A DNA stretch of 64,000 nt from Chloroflexota bacterium (GTDB lineage Bacteria; Chloroflexota; Anaerolineae; Anaerolineales; UBA11579): the NCBI GenBank assembly GCA_016191875.1, contig JACPVG010000031.1, positions 1 to 64,000 on the forward strand. Reading direction: 5' to 3'. Within the stretch, counting starts at the first letter, position 1. Each line of letters starts with the position of its first letter. The notes under the pieces are model-generated. The model saw nothing but the letters and a program-made list of their open reading frames with translations. It had not been told where the DNA came from and ran no database searches. Positions 51,625 through 59,875 of the stretch are shown piece by piece. The position numbers and the translations under genes are program-made.

Positions 51625-53006
51625 GTTACGAAACGTACCGGTCCCCGTTCAGCTGGCGGTATGGCAGCGAGGAGATGCGCCAACTGTGGAGCGAGGCGCG
51701 CAAGCGCCGCCTGTGGCGGGAGATGTGGGTGGCGCTGGCCGAGGCGCAGCAGGCGTTCGGGCTGGTGAGCGAGAAACAGGTCGCCGACATCCGGGCGCAC
51801 GTGGATGAGGTGGATATCCCCCGCGCGCTGGAGATCGAGGCCGAGATCCACCATGACCTGGCGGCGGAACTGCGGACCTTCGCCGAGCAGTGCCCAGCCG
51901 GCGGGGCGGTGCTGCACCTGGGGGCAACGTCCATGGATATTGAAGATAACGCCGATGCGCTGCGCATCCGGTCCGCGCTCGATCTGGTGCTGGATGGACT
52001 GGCAGGCGTGATGGATGCCCTGGCGGCCCAGATCGAAGCGCACGCCGGGCGGGCGGTGATGGGCTATACCCACCTCCAGCCGGCCGAGCCGACCACGCTG
52101 GGTTACCGGCTGGCGCAGTACGGGCAGGACCTGCTGATGGACTGGCGGGCGCTGACGGAAGCACGCGCCGGAGTGCGCGGCAAGGGCTTCAAGGGCGCGG
52201 TAGGAACAAGCGCGGCGTTCCTTGACCTGCTGGGGGCGGAGAACCTGGACGCCTTCGAACAGGCGTTGAGCGAAAAAACGGGCCTGGAATTCTTCCCAGC
52301 CGCGACTCAGACCTCCCCGCGCAAGCAGGATACCATCGTTGTGAGCGCCCTGGCCGGGCTGGGAGGCAGCCTGTATAAGTTCGCCTTCGATCTGCGGCTG
52401 CTGCAATCGCCGTCGTTTGGGGAGCTGGCCGAGCCATTCCGGGCCGGGCAGGTGGGGTCGTCGGCGATGCCCTTCAAGCGCAACCCCATCCAGGCGGAGA
52501 AGATCGACTCGCTGGCGCGGGCGCTGGCGCAGGCGCCGCGGGTGGCGTGGGACAACGCCGCCCACAGCCTGCTGGAGCGCACGCTGGATGACAGCGCCAA
52601 CCGGCGGACGCTGCTGCCGGAAGCATTCCTGGCGGCCGACGAATTATTGCGTGTAGCCAAAGAACTTATCACAGGACTGAGGGTGGATGAAGCCGCCATC
52701 GCCCGCAACCTGAGGACTTACGGCCCGTTCGCGGCCACGGAGCGGGTGCTGGCGGCGCTGGCAAAGGCGGGAGCCGACCGGCAGGCGATGCACGAACGGC
52801 TGCGCGTGCATTCGCTGGCGGCGTGGGCCGAGGTGCAGGCCGAGCGGCCCAACCTGCTGGCGGAGCGCCTGGCGGGGGACGCAGAGGTGCGCAAGTATCT
52901 AGGCGAAGAGGAAATCGCCGCGCTGATGCAGGCGGAGGGGCACATCGGCGACGCGCCGGCCCGCGCCCAAAGGATTGCCGAAATGATGCGGTCACGGAGT
53001 CTTTGA
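51621..53006 (+). CDS. purB: Adenylosuccinate lyase
   Basis: 461 residues, normal for PurB. It catalyses two fumarate eliminations: SAICAR to AICAR, and adenylosuccinate to AMP. Family features: RYGSEEM near the start, HDLAAE, GATSMDIEDNAD, GYTHLQPAEPTT (catalytic His region), GAVGTSAAFL, and the fumarase/lyase signature GSSAMPFKRNP (about 288-298) with the catalytic Ser loop. The start is GTG 51621, directly after the ETYRSPF-type N-terminus would be needed; purines AGGGAAGG lie about 12 nt upstream. guaB follows after 189 nt on the same strand, joining both branches of purine nucleotide synthesis. Confidence 0.93.
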   Translation: MSYETYRSPFSWRYGSEEMRQLWSEARKRRLWREMWVALAEAQQAFGLVSEKQVADIRAHVDEVDIPRALEIEAEIHHDLAAELRTFAEQCPAGGAVLHLGATSMDIEDNADALRIRSALDLVLDGLAGVMDALAAQIEAHAGRAVMGYTHLQPAEPTTLGYRLAQYGQDLLMDWRALTEARAGVRGKGFKGAVGTSAAFLDLLGAENLDAFEQALSEKTGLEFFPAATQTSPRKQDTIVVSALAGLGGSLYKFAFDLRLLQSPSFGELAEPFRAGQVGSSAMPFKRNPIQAEKIDSLARALAQAPRVAWDNAAHSLLERTLDDSANRRTLLPEAFLAADELLRVAKELITGLRVDEAAIARNLRTYGPFAATERVLAALAKAGADRQAMHERLRVHSLAAWAEVQAERPNLLAERLAGDAEVRKYLGEEEIAALMQAEGHIGDAPARAQRIAEMMRSRSL

Positions 53007-53086
53007 CCGCTTGTTTCTTGGAAGTAGAGTTGCGACCTTTTTCAGGTGTGCCGGACTGGAACAAGATCGCTGAATGGGATCCCTCG

Positions 53087-53150
53087 CCTGGCCGAGCGCT
53101 GCTTCGCAGCGTCGGCTTGCTCGGGATGACAAGATTCCCAAATTGGCACA
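53087..53150. repeat. Dispersed palindromic element between purB and guaB
   Basis: GGATCCCTCGCC at the left and GCTCGGGATGAC at the right flank an inner hairpin (CCGAGCGCTGC-TTC-GCAGCGTCGG). The right end matches the style of the element at 3731-3812. Confidence 0.5.
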
Positions 53151-53181
53151 TTCGCAATAGAGCGTGGATTTGTGATCCATA

Positions 53182-53187
53182 AAGGAG
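53182..53187 (+). promoter_or_regulatory. Ribosome-binding site of guaB
   Basis: AAGGAG, 8 nt before ATG 53196. It excludes the upstream in-frame GTG at 53172. Confidence 0.75.
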
Positions 53188-53195
53188 AACACAAG

Positions 53196-54680
53196 ATGAA
53201 CGAAGAAATCTTCCAGTCCGAGGCCGCGCTGACATTTGACGACCTGCTCATCGTCCCCGGTTACAGCGAAGTGCTGCCCGGCGAGGTGGACACGCGCGCC
53301 CGGCTGACCGAGCGCATTGGGCTGCACATCCCGCTGCTCTCGGCGGCGATGGATACGGTGACCGAGACGCGGCTGGCGATCGCGCTGGCGCGCGAGGGCG
53401 GGCTGGGCATCATCCACCGCAACATGCCGCCGGAGCGGCAGGCGGCCGAGGTGGACAAGGTGAAACGTTCGCAGTCCGGGATGATCGTGGCGCCCATCAC
53501 GCTGACGCCGCAGGCCACGCTCCAGGAGGCCGAAAATATCATGGCCACCTACCACATCAGCGGCGTGCCGATCACCGAGAACGGCGGGCGGCTGGTGGGA
53601 ATCCTGACCAACCGCGACATCCGCTTCGTGGAGCCGGGGCAGTACGGGCGGCCGATAAGCGAGTTCATGACGGTCCAGGCTGAGCTGGTGACGGCGCCGG
53701 TGGACATCAGCCGTGAAGACGCCAAAGCGCTCCTGCAGCAGCACCGCATCGAGAAATTGCCGCTGGTGGACAAGAAGGGCTACATTCAAGGTCTTATTAC
53801 AGTCAAGGACATCCAGAAGGCGCGGGATTACCCGACCTCAGCGGTGGATGGGCAGGGTCGCCTGCTGGCGGGCGCGGCGGTGGGCGTCGGACCGGATGTG
53901 GAGGAGCGCGTCGACTTGATGGCGAAAGCCGGGCTGGATGTGGTGGTGGTGGACACCGCCCACGGCCACTCGGCGGACGTGCTGCGCACGGTGAAGATGC
54001 TGAAGGCGAGCTGGCCCGACCTGGCGGTGGTGGCTGGCAATGTGGTGACGCGCGAAGGGACGGAGGCGCTCATCCAGGCCGGGGCGGACGTGGTGAAGGT
54101 GGGCGTGGGGGCGGGCTCGATCTGCACGACGCGGGTGGTGGCCGGGGCGGGCATGCCGCAGATGACGGCCATCTGGGAGTGTTCGCGGGCGGCGCGGCCG
54201 CACGGCGTGCCGGTCATCGCCGATGGCGGGATCAAGTTCAGCGGCGACATTCCCAAGGCCATCGTGGCGGGGGCGGAGGCCGTGATGGTGGGCGGCCTGC
54301 TGGCCGGGCTGGAGGAAAGCCCGGGCGAGACGGTCATCTACGAAGGACGCCAGTTCAAGGAGTATCGCGGCATGGGCAGCCTGGGGGCCATGCAGGGCTT
54401 TGGCCGCGACCGCTACGCCAGCGGCAAGAACGGCGGCAAACTGGTGCCCGAGGGCATCGAGGGGCGTGTGCCGTACAAGGGACGGCTGGGCGATTACGTG
54501 TACCAGTTGATCGGCGGGCTGCGGTCAAGCATGGGCTACGCCGGGGCGAGGAGCCTGGCCGACCTGCGCGAGCGCACGCGGCTGGTGCGCATCACCAACG
54601 CGGGGCTGGTGGAGAGCCATCCGCACGATGTGCAGATCACCCGCGAAGCGCCGAACTACCAGCTGACGCCGCGCGGATAG
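53196..54680 (+). CDS. guaB: Inosine-5'-monophosphate dehydrogenase
   Basis: 494 residues, full-length. It oxidises IMP to XMP with NAD, the committed step to GMP. The N-terminal [16 protein letters not shown] and [10 protein letters not shown] begin the TIM barrel. Two CBS domains interrupt it (about 95-210; [27 protein letters not shown]). The catalytic loop [11 protein letters not shown] has the nucleophile C310. [11 protein letters not shown] binds IMP phosphate, and [10 protein letters not shown] plus the late flap complete the site. Start fixed by AAGGAG. A 7-bp repeat array begins inside its stop codon. Confidence 0.95.
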   Translation: MNEEIFQSEAALTFDDLLIVPGYSEVLPGEVDTRARLTERIGLHIPLLSAAMDTVTETRLAIALAREGGLGIIHRNMPPERQAAEVDKVKRSQSGMIVAPITLTPQATLQEAENIMATYHISGVPITENGGRLVGILTNRDIRFVEPGQYGRPISEFMTVQAELVTAPVDISREDAKALLQQHRIEKLPLVDKKGYIQGLITVKDIQKARDYPTSAVDGQGRLLAGAAVGVGPDVEERVDLMAKAGLDVVVVDTAHGHSADVLRTVKMLKASWPDLAVVAGNVVTREGTEALIQAGADVVKVGVGAGSICTTRVVAGAGMPQMTAIWECSRAARPHGVPVIADGGIKFSGDIPKAIVAGAEAVMVGGLLAGLEESPGETVIYEGRQFKEYRGMGSLGAMQGFGRDRYASGKNGGKLVPEGIEGRVPYKGRLGDYVYQLIGGLRSSMGYAGARSLADLRERTRLVRITNAGLVESHPHDVQITREAPNYQLTPRG

Positions 54681-54790
54681 CAGATAGCAGAGAGCAGATA
54701 GCAGAGGGCAGGGGGCAGACGGCAGGGGAGTAGGTAGTAGACAGTAGGCAGTAGCAGCAGGTAGTAGGCGGTGGACAGTAGGTGGTGGCG
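54679..54790 (+). repeat. Heptameric short repeat array B (16 units)
   Basis: Sixteen 7-bp units, starting AGCAGAT, AGCAGAG, AGCAGAT, AGCAGAG, GGCAGGG and drifting to AGTAGGT-like units. The array begins with the last two bases of the guaB stop codon, as array A does with the stop at 2503-2505. Confidence 0.7.
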
Positions 54791-54821
54791 TTGAAAAGCC
54801 CAGTTGCCACTTGCATCTTGT

Positions 54822-55715
54822 TCAGTCACCTAGCTGGATGCCGGACAGCTGCTCGAGGGCTTTGACGAGGGCGTGGTTGCCTTCGCTGCCAAGGCCCTGG
54901 CGTTGGAGGGCGCGGTAAAGGTGGAACACCATGCCGGTCGCCAAGAGAGGGAGGCCGAGTTCGTCGGCAGCCTCCAGGACGAGGCGCAGGTCTTTCTGCT
55001 GGAGGTCGATGGTGAAGCCGGGGCGCCAGTCGCGGCGAATCATCTGCGGGCCGCGGTTGGCGAGCATCCACGAGCCGGCCGCGCCGCCGGAGACCGCCGC
55101 CAGGGTCTGTTCGAGATCGAGGCCGCCGGCCTGGGCGAAGAGCAGGCCCTCGCAGACGGCCAGTTCGTTCACCACCACCAAAATCTGATTGACGAGTTTG
55201 ACCATCTGGCCGGAGCCGACCGGGCCGACATGGGTGATGGTCTTGCCATACGTCTCCAGCACGGGCCGGACGCGCTCCAGGTGGGCGGGGTCGCCGCCGA
55301 CCATGATGCTGAGCGTGCCTCTGGCCGCGCCCTCGCTACCGCCGCTGACGGGCGCGTCGAGGAAGTGCGCGCCTTTCTCTGCCAGGCGGGCGGCGATTTC
55401 GCGGGTGGCGCGCGGGCTGATGGTGCTGTGGTCTATCACCAGCGCGCCGGGCTGGATGCCTTCCAGCACGCCGCCGGGGCCGAGGATGACCTGTTCGACG
55501 TCGGGCGTGTCGCTGACGCAGAGGAGGATGATGCCGCATTCAGCGGCGAGGGCAGCCGGGGAGGCCGCGGCGGTCGCGCCCTGGGCGGCGAACTCCTCCG
55601 TCCGGCTGGCGGTGCGGTTCCAGACCCAGATGCCCGGCGTGAGTTTCTGCATCAGGTTGGCGGCCATGCCGCGCCCCATAATGCCGAGTCCGATGAAGCC
55701 GATTTGTTCGGGCAT
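54822..55715 (-). CDS. Beta-hydroxyacid dehydrogenase (3-hydroxyisobutyrate / tartronate-semialdehyde reductase family)
   Basis: 297 residues, the usual length. The Rossmann motif GFIGLGIMGRGMA (6-18) is followed by LCVSDTPDVEQVILG, the substrate loop DAPVSGGSEGA (about 120-130) and the catalytic Lys in GSGQMVKLVNQ. It is an NAD(P)-dependent dehydrogenase of short beta-hydroxyacids; glyoxylate/succinic-semialdehyde reductase or garR-like activity is possible, and the substrate cannot be fixed from sequence. A GGAAAGGAAG tract precedes ATG 55715. It is single, convergent with guaB and divergent from the OmpR-type regulator. Confidence 0.88.
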   Translation of the reverse strand: MPEQIGFIGLGIMGRGMAANLMQKLTPGIWVWNRTASRTEEFAAQGATAAASPAALAAECGIILLCVSDTPDVEQVILGPGGVLEGIQPGALVIDHSTISPRATREIAARLAEKGAHFLDAPVSGGSEGAARGTLSIMVGGDPAHLERVRPVLETYGKTITHVGPVGSGQMVKLVNQILVVVNELAVCEGLLFAQAGGLDLEQTLAAVSGGAAGSWMLANRGPQMIRRDWRPGFTIDLQQKDLRLVLEAADELGLPLLATGMVFHLYRALQRQGLGSEGNHALVKALEQLSGIQLGD

Positions 55716-55779
55716 GTTTCACTTCCTTTCCAGCGGAGAGGTGTAACCATAGATCGGCGCGGATGGCAAAACATTTAAT

Positions 55780-55835
55780 TGGTAAGTGGTAACTGGTAAT
55801 TGCCCATTCCACTGTCCGCTGGCTACTATCTGCTG
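55780..55835 (-). repeat. Heptameric short repeat array C (8 units)
   Basis: Read on the minus strand: CAGCAGA, TAGTAGC, CAGCGGA, CAGTGGA, ATGGGCA, ATTACCA, GTTACCA, CTTACCA. Related in unit size and sequence to arrays A and B but opposite in strand. It lies in the divergent gap between two genes. Confidence 0.6.
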
Positions 55836-55881
55836 AATTTTACTTGAGGGCGGGGGTAAGCGGTTGGTAAGAATTGGCGTG

Positions 55882-55887
55882 TATACT
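55882..55887 (+). promoter_or_regulatory. Candidate leaderless -10 for the OmpR-type regulator
   Basis: TATACT ends 6 nt before ATG 55894, so the RNA could begin at the start codon. No Shine-Dalgarno sequence precedes that ATG. Confidence 0.45.
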
Positions 55888-55893
55888 CGCGGC

Positions 55894-56589
55894 ATGGTCA
55901 AGGGCGAGCAGGCCGACATCCTGGTGGTTGACGATGAGGTCACCATCCGCGAGGTGGTGCGCCGCTACCTGGAACGCGACGGCTTCCGGGTGCGCGAGGC
56001 GGAGGACGGCTACGAAGCGTTGGAGCGCATCACCGAGCGCGCCCCCGACCTGATGGTGCTGGATTTGATGCTGCCGGGCGTGGACGGGCTGACGCTCACG
56101 CGGCAGGTGCGGGCCAGCCAGAACTTCCCGATCATCATGCTGACCGCCAAAGGCGAAACGCGCGACCGCATCCTGGGGCTGGAGCTCGGCGCGGACGATT
56201 ACGTCGTCAAACCGTTCCACCCGGCCGAACTGGTGTCGCGGGTGCGGGCAGTACTGCGGCGCGTCCACGAACCGGCCGCAGCCGCTGAGGCTGTCGTCGT
56301 GCTCGGCGCGCTACGCATCGACCCTGCGCGGCGCACGGCGGCGGTGGATGGCGCCGAGTGCGCCCTGACGGCGCGCGAGTTCGACCTGCTGTATTTCTTC
56401 GCCCGCCATCCGGGGCGGGTGTTCACCCGCGCCCATCTACTGGAGGGCGTGTGGGGGCCGGAGTATTCCGGCGACGCCTCCACGGTCACAGTGCACATCC
56501 GCCGCCTGCGCGAGAAGATCGAGGCCGACCCGGCCGAGCCGCGCTTCCTGCACACGGTGTGGGGCGTCGGTTATCGGCTGGATGCCTAA
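55894..56589 (+). CDS. OmpR/PhoB-family response regulator
   Basis: 231 residues. The receiver (about 8-122) has VVDDE, acceptor VLDLMLPG, MLTAKG and VVKPFHP. The winged-helix DNA-binding domain (about 135-230) ends STVTVHIRRLREKIEADP, FLHTVWGVGYRL. It overlaps the kinase gene by 8 nt, a standard regulator-kinase pair. ATG 55894 is preferred over TTG 55864 because the receiver begins shortly after and a TATACT sits 6 nt upstream. Target genes are unknown. Confidence 0.92.
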   Translation: MVKGEQADILVVDDEVTIREVVRRYLERDGFRVREAEDGYEALERITERAPDLMVLDLMLPGVDGLTLTRQVRASQNFPIIMLTAKGETRDRILGLELGADDYVVKPFHPAELVSRVRAVLRRVHEPAAAAEAVVVLGALRIDPARRTAAVDGAECALTAREFDLLYFFARHPGRVFTRAHLLEGVWGPEYSGDASTVTVHIRRLREKIEADPAEPRFLHTVWGVGYRLDA

Positions 56590-57820
56590 CCCGATGCGCC
56601 CGATGCACATCTTTGCCCTGACGGTATTTCTGGCCCTGGCGCTCACGCTGGGGTTGGTGTTCATCTACATGCGGCCGCCGCTGGGCGACCTGGTCTACCT
56701 GCTGGCGCTGCTCTCGGTGACCGGGCTGGCCTCGGCCGGGCTGGGGTACGCCCTGCACCGGCTGGGAGTGTGGCGGCGGCTGCCGAGCCTGAACTGGAGC
56801 ATCACGCTGGGGTATCTGTTCGCGGCCGGGCTGACGCTGCTGAATGTATGGCTGACGGCGCGGCTGATGTTCATCAGCGAACACGACCTGCTGCTGGGGA
56901 CGCTGCTGATGGTGTTCGCGGCCATCATCTCTGTCGGGTTCGGCTACTTCCTCTCGGTATCCGTGACCGGGACGCTGCGCACGCTGGCGCAGGGAGCGCG
57001 GCGGGTGAGCGAGGGCGACTTCGCCGCCCGGGTGGGGCTGGCCGGGCGCGACGAGGTGGCCGAACTGGGGGCGGCGTTCGACCAGATGGCCGAACGCTTG
57101 CAGGAGGCACACGAACGGGCGCAGGCGCTGGAAACGGCGCGGCGCGACCTGGTGGCGTGGGCCTCACACGACCTGCGCACGCCGCTGGCGTCGCTGCGGG
57201 CGATGGTGGACGCGCTGAACGACGGGGTGGTGAGCGACGAGGAAACCGTGCGGCGTTACCTGCGGCAGAGCCAGAACGAGATCGGCCGGATGAGCGCGCT
57301 GATCGACGACCTGTTCGAACTGGCGCAACTGGATGCCGGGCGGCCGGACCTGCCGCTGGAGCCGGCTTCGCTGCGCGACCTGATCTCGGACACGATGGAA
57401 TCCTTCCACTTGCTGGCGGATGAGAAGGGCGTGCTGTTGGAAGCGGAAGTGGGCCCGGGGCTGGACTCGGTGCCGATGGCGGCCGAACAGATCGGGCGGG
57501 TGCTGGCGAACCTGCTGGACAACGCCGTGCGCCACACGCCGGCGGGCGGCCGGGTGCGCTTGAGCGCGCAGGGCGTGGACGGCCGGGCGGAGGTGACAGT
57601 GCAGGACAACGGCGAAGGTATCCCGCCGGAAGACCTGGCGCGGGTGTTCGAGCGATTCTACCGCGGGGAGGCGAGCCGCAGCCGCAAGGGTTACCCGCGC
57701 GGCGGCAGCGGGCTGGGGCTGGCCATCGCCAGGGGGATGGTGGAGGCGCACGGCGGCGGAATCGCTGTGGAGAGCCGGGCGGGGGAGGGAGCGGAGTTCA
57801 GGTTCTGGCTGCCGTTATGA
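56582..57820 (+). CDS. HAMP-containing sensor histidine kinase (EnvZ/PhoR-like)
   Basis: 412 residues. About four TM helices (8-30, 37-60, 72-95, 105-130) leave little external sequence, so the signal is probably sensed in the membrane. HAMP ~130-182 (GTLRTLAQGARRVSEGDF). HisKA has ASHDLRTPLASL with H196. HATPase_c has NLLDNAVRHTP, DNGEGIP, and GGSGLGLAIARGMVEAHGG. All catalytic boxes are intact. It pairs with the regulator encoded just upstream (8-nt overlap). Confidence 0.92.
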   Translation: MPNPMRPMHIFALTVFLALALTLGLVFIYMRPPLGDLVYLLALLSVTGLASAGLGYALHRLGVWRRLPSLNWSITLGYLFAAGLTLLNVWLTARLMFISEHDLLLGTLLMVFAAIISVGFGYFLSVSVTGTLRTLAQGARRVSEGDFAARVGLAGRDEVAELGAAFDQMAERLQEAHERAQALETARRDLVAWASHDLRTPLASLRAMVDALNDGVVSDEETVRRYLRQSQNEIGRMSALIDDLFELAQLDAGRPDLPLEPASLRDLISDTMESFHLLADEKGVLLEAEVGPGLDSVPMAAEQIGRVLANLLDNAVRHTPAGGRVRLSAQGVDGRAEVTVQDNGEGIPPEDLARVFERFYRGEASRSRKGYPRGGSGLGLAIARGMVEAHGGGIAVESRAGEGAEFRFWLPL

Positions 57821-57827
57821 AGAGAAG

Positions 57828-57950
57828 GTCAACGGGGCGACGAGGTATGGGTCAATGGGGAAGTGCGGCGACGAAGTAAGTGTCAACGAGGCGACGAGGT
57901 ATGGGTCAATGAGGAGTTGCCTTCCCCGTGCCACGTTGACACGGCAACTC
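57828..57950 (+). repeat. 54-bp tandem repeat plus inverted repeat
   Basis: A unit starting GTCAACGGGGCGACGAGG (57828-57881) is followed by a second, shorter copy from 57882 to about 57921. Inside each unit GTCAAC/GTCAATG and GGCGACGA recur. An 8-bp inverted repeat GAGTTGCC/GGCAACTC follows (57914-57921 with 57943-57950). It lies between the kinase gene and the truncated thioredoxin-like gene. Confidence 0.6.
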
Positions 57951-57974
57951 AGCGACCTTTCTTGAGGTGAGACT

Positions 57975-58321
57975 ATGCAAGCAGAACTACAAGATCTGGG
58001 CGTCGCGCCCGAATTGACAAATGTGGTCTGGTTGAATGCCGAGAGACCGCTGCGGCTGGCGGACCTGCGCGGCAAGGTGGTATTGCTGGAGATGTGGACG
58101 TTCGGGTGCATCAACTGCCAGAATGTGCTGCCGGCGTTGAAGCGCTGGCACGCCGAGTATGCCGGGCAGGGGTTGGTGGTCATCGGCAACCACTATCCGG
58201 AATTCGGGTACGAGGCCGACCTGGACAACTTAAAACAGGCGGTGGCGCGGTTCGGCATCGAGTATCCGGTGGCGATTGACAACGACTGGGCGACGTGGGA
58301 CGCCTACCGGACGCGCTACTG
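57975..58321 (+). pseudogene. Truncated TlpA/thioredoxin-like gene
   Basis: About 116 residues of redoxin sequence: ELTNVVWLNAERPLRLADLRGKVVLLEMWTFGCINCQNVLPAL, with the redox pair C-I-N-C, then VIGNHYPEF and YPVAIDNDWATWDAYRTRYW. Complete relatives carry on with a Pro-containing strand and about 30-60 more residues. Here the frame runs into unrelated Arg/Cys-rich sequence to a stop at 58664. The join lies near 58322, where composition also changes. GAGGTGAG precedes ATG 57975. The cis-Pro strand of the thioredoxin fold is lost, so activity is unlikely. Confidence 0.65.
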
Positions 58322-58608
58322 GCGGAGCCGCTGCAGAGAAAAAGACCGGAACAGGTATTGCCACAGCAATTTGACGAGGTACAGACACTGCATGAACGAG
58401 TCACAACGCAGCACCTTTTCCCGGCTCCACAATCAAGCTGCCCTGCGCTCGTTTGTCCCGAGCTGCACGTTGTTTTGCACTGCCCATCTTCAGCATCACA
58501 CAGCGGCCCGGCAACGGCCGGTGAACCTATGCGGGAAGGGAAGAGCAAAAACCCGGCGAGAGCCAGAGCCAATCCCACCCACATACCAAAGAGCCAGATA
58601 CGCCTCAT
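58180..58608 (-). CDS. Small Cys-rich exported protein, 3' end fused to antisense redoxin DNA
   Basis: 142-residue frame. Residues 1-34 form a signal peptide (RRIWLFGMWVGLALALAGFLLF, then AVAG). Residues 35-90 hold about 13 Cys in short spacings (CDAEDGQCKTTC, LDCGAGKRCC, CSVC, NCCGNTC), a disulfide-rich mini-protein pattern that I do not recognise. From about residue 95 the frame reads the reverse strand of the truncated redoxin gene, so the native C-terminus is probably lost. It lies just downstream of a terminator of the neighbouring lipoprotein gene. Confidence that it is expressed is moderate. Confidence 0.45.
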   Translation of the reverse strand: MRRIWLFGMWVGLALALAGFLLFPSRIGSPAVAGPLCDAEDGQCKTTCSSGQTSAGQLDCGAGKRCCVVTRSCSVCTSSNCCGNTCSGLFLCSGSASSASGRRPTSPSRCQSPPDTRCRTAPPPVLSCPGRPRTRIPDSGCR

Positions 58609-58626
58609 GCTTTCACTGTAGCAAAG

Positions 58627-58650
58627 AAAAATGCGGGAAGCAATCCCGCA
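58627..58650 (-). terminator. Intrinsic terminator of the lower-GC lipoprotein gene
   Basis: 7-bp stem TGCGGGA/TCCCGCA (58632-58638 with 58644-58650), 5-nt loop, then TTTTTCTTT on the minus strand. It lies 35 nt past the stop at 58686. Confidence 0.75.
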
Positions 58651-58685
58651 CTCTCTTTCTGTAAACTATTTTCTCTCTTCCTACT

Positions 58686-59867
58686 TTACTCTTCTTCCAC
58701 CGGCCAGGGCGACGCGTTCGTGGGCACGATTTTAAACCCGCCAATGTCAACGATAAGCTCATACCCCGTGATCGGGTCTATAAAGCGTGAAACAGTAAGC
58801 TTCCTTCCGTCCGGGAGCGTTGCATCAAAACGCTCAATAGCACCGAAAGTGATATTTGCACCAATAAGGTTTAACAAATCCTGGCGGGTTACGGGTTTCC
58901 CACTTGCAAAAACTGTGGGCCCCAGGTTTATTTCCACGCCTTCGGGCAACGGATAAATTCTGGCACTTTCTCCAAAAGGACCCCCGATAACCGTATCTCC
59001 AGATCTAATGATGATATCATCAAAATGTCCGACCCAACCGGTAAAAACAATGTTTGGGCTGTCCTGGGGTGTAGACCTGGGCGAAACCATGCCCTGGACG
59101 GCGAAGAAAATGTCTGGGTTGTCTGGAAACGGATAATCAAAAAATTCATAAATTCCATCTGCTCTGTATGCATGCAGCCGCGGGAAACCATTAAAACCTT
59201 CAAATTTCTGTTCGTATGTCAAGAAGGCTCCGTCATCAGTGCCGTAATAAAATGGGCGATTATTAGAAATTTCGCTCCATCTCACAAACACCGGCTGCAT
59301 TTTCAGAAGTTCCCGCTCCCACGGCGTAAGGATGGTGGGGTAGTTTCCTTCGGCGTAGATCTGGGCCGTAATCTCCGGGTGGGTTTGCACGAGCCACATC
59401 ATTTCTGCCATGCTGGTCAGCTCGGGAGAAATACCCTTTAAAGCCGGAGGCTCGAGCCCTAACTGTTCAAAGTACCGATCGCGCAATGCTACGGTAAACT
59501 GGTGAAGTTCCCACCGTTGCTCCTCGGTTAAATGGAGCCAGTCTTTGGCCCACGCAGCGTACTTCTCTGGCCAGGCAGCGTTTACAAATACCGGGTTTGC
59601 ATCAGGATATGCAGCAAGCCATTCTTCCACCGTCACCGGCTCGCTGACTTCTCCCGTCTCTCCCTCTCCCGGCTGCCCCACGGCAGGCGTGGATTCAAGG
59701 ATCGGAGACTCGGCCACCGGGGTCGGGGGGAACGCAGAAGGATCTGCTGCCGGTGGTGTCGCCAGGGCCTCCGGGGCGCAGGCGGCAAGAAGCAGCATCG
59801 CCAGCCCGATGGGCAAAGGAGAGACGCGGCGCAGGAGGTTCGGTTGAGGGCGGTTACGGCCAGTCAT
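58686..59867 (-). CDS. Lipoprotein of unknown function, lower-GC body
   Basis: 393 residues. Signal peptide with lipobox LLAAC, a Pro/Thr/Glu linker (about 30-75), then a helical region (about 75-170; WLAAYPDANPVFVNAAWPEKY, LTEEQRWELHQFTVALRDRYF) and a beta-rich domain (about 180-393; VFVRWSEISNNRPFYYGTDDGAFLTYEQKFEGF). I do not recognise the C-terminal domain. The coding DNA from 58686 to about 59640 has visibly lower GC than its neighbours, while the signal and linker part is GC-rich, suggesting a transferred domain joined to a local leader. It is 8 nt downstream of a BMP-type permease gene and could be cotranscribed. Confidence 0.7.
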   Translation of the reverse strand: MTGRNRPQPNLLRRVSPLPIGLAMLLLAACAPEALATPPAADPSAFPPTPVAESPILESTPAVGQPGEGETGEVSEPVTVEEWLAAYPDANPVFVNAAWPEKYAAWAKDWLHLTEEQRWELHQFTVALRDRYFEQLGLEPPALKGISPELTSMAEMMWLVQTHPEITAQIYAEGNYPTILTPWERELLKMQPVFVRWSEISNNRPFYYGTDDGAFLTYEQKFEGFNGFPRLHAYRADGIYEFFDYPFPDNPDIFFAVQGMVSPRSTPQDSPNIVFTGWVGHFDDIIIRSGDTVIGGPFGESARIYPLPEGVEINLGPTVFASGKPVTRQDLLNLIGANITFGAIERFDATLPDGRKLTVSRFIDPITGYELIVDIGGFKIVPTNASPWPVEEE

Positions 59868-59875
59868 TGGGCGGC

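Noticed and set aside
54679-54790. Possible CRISPR array
   Set aside because: The repeat period is 7 bp with no unique spacers of 30-40 bp, and there are no cas genes.
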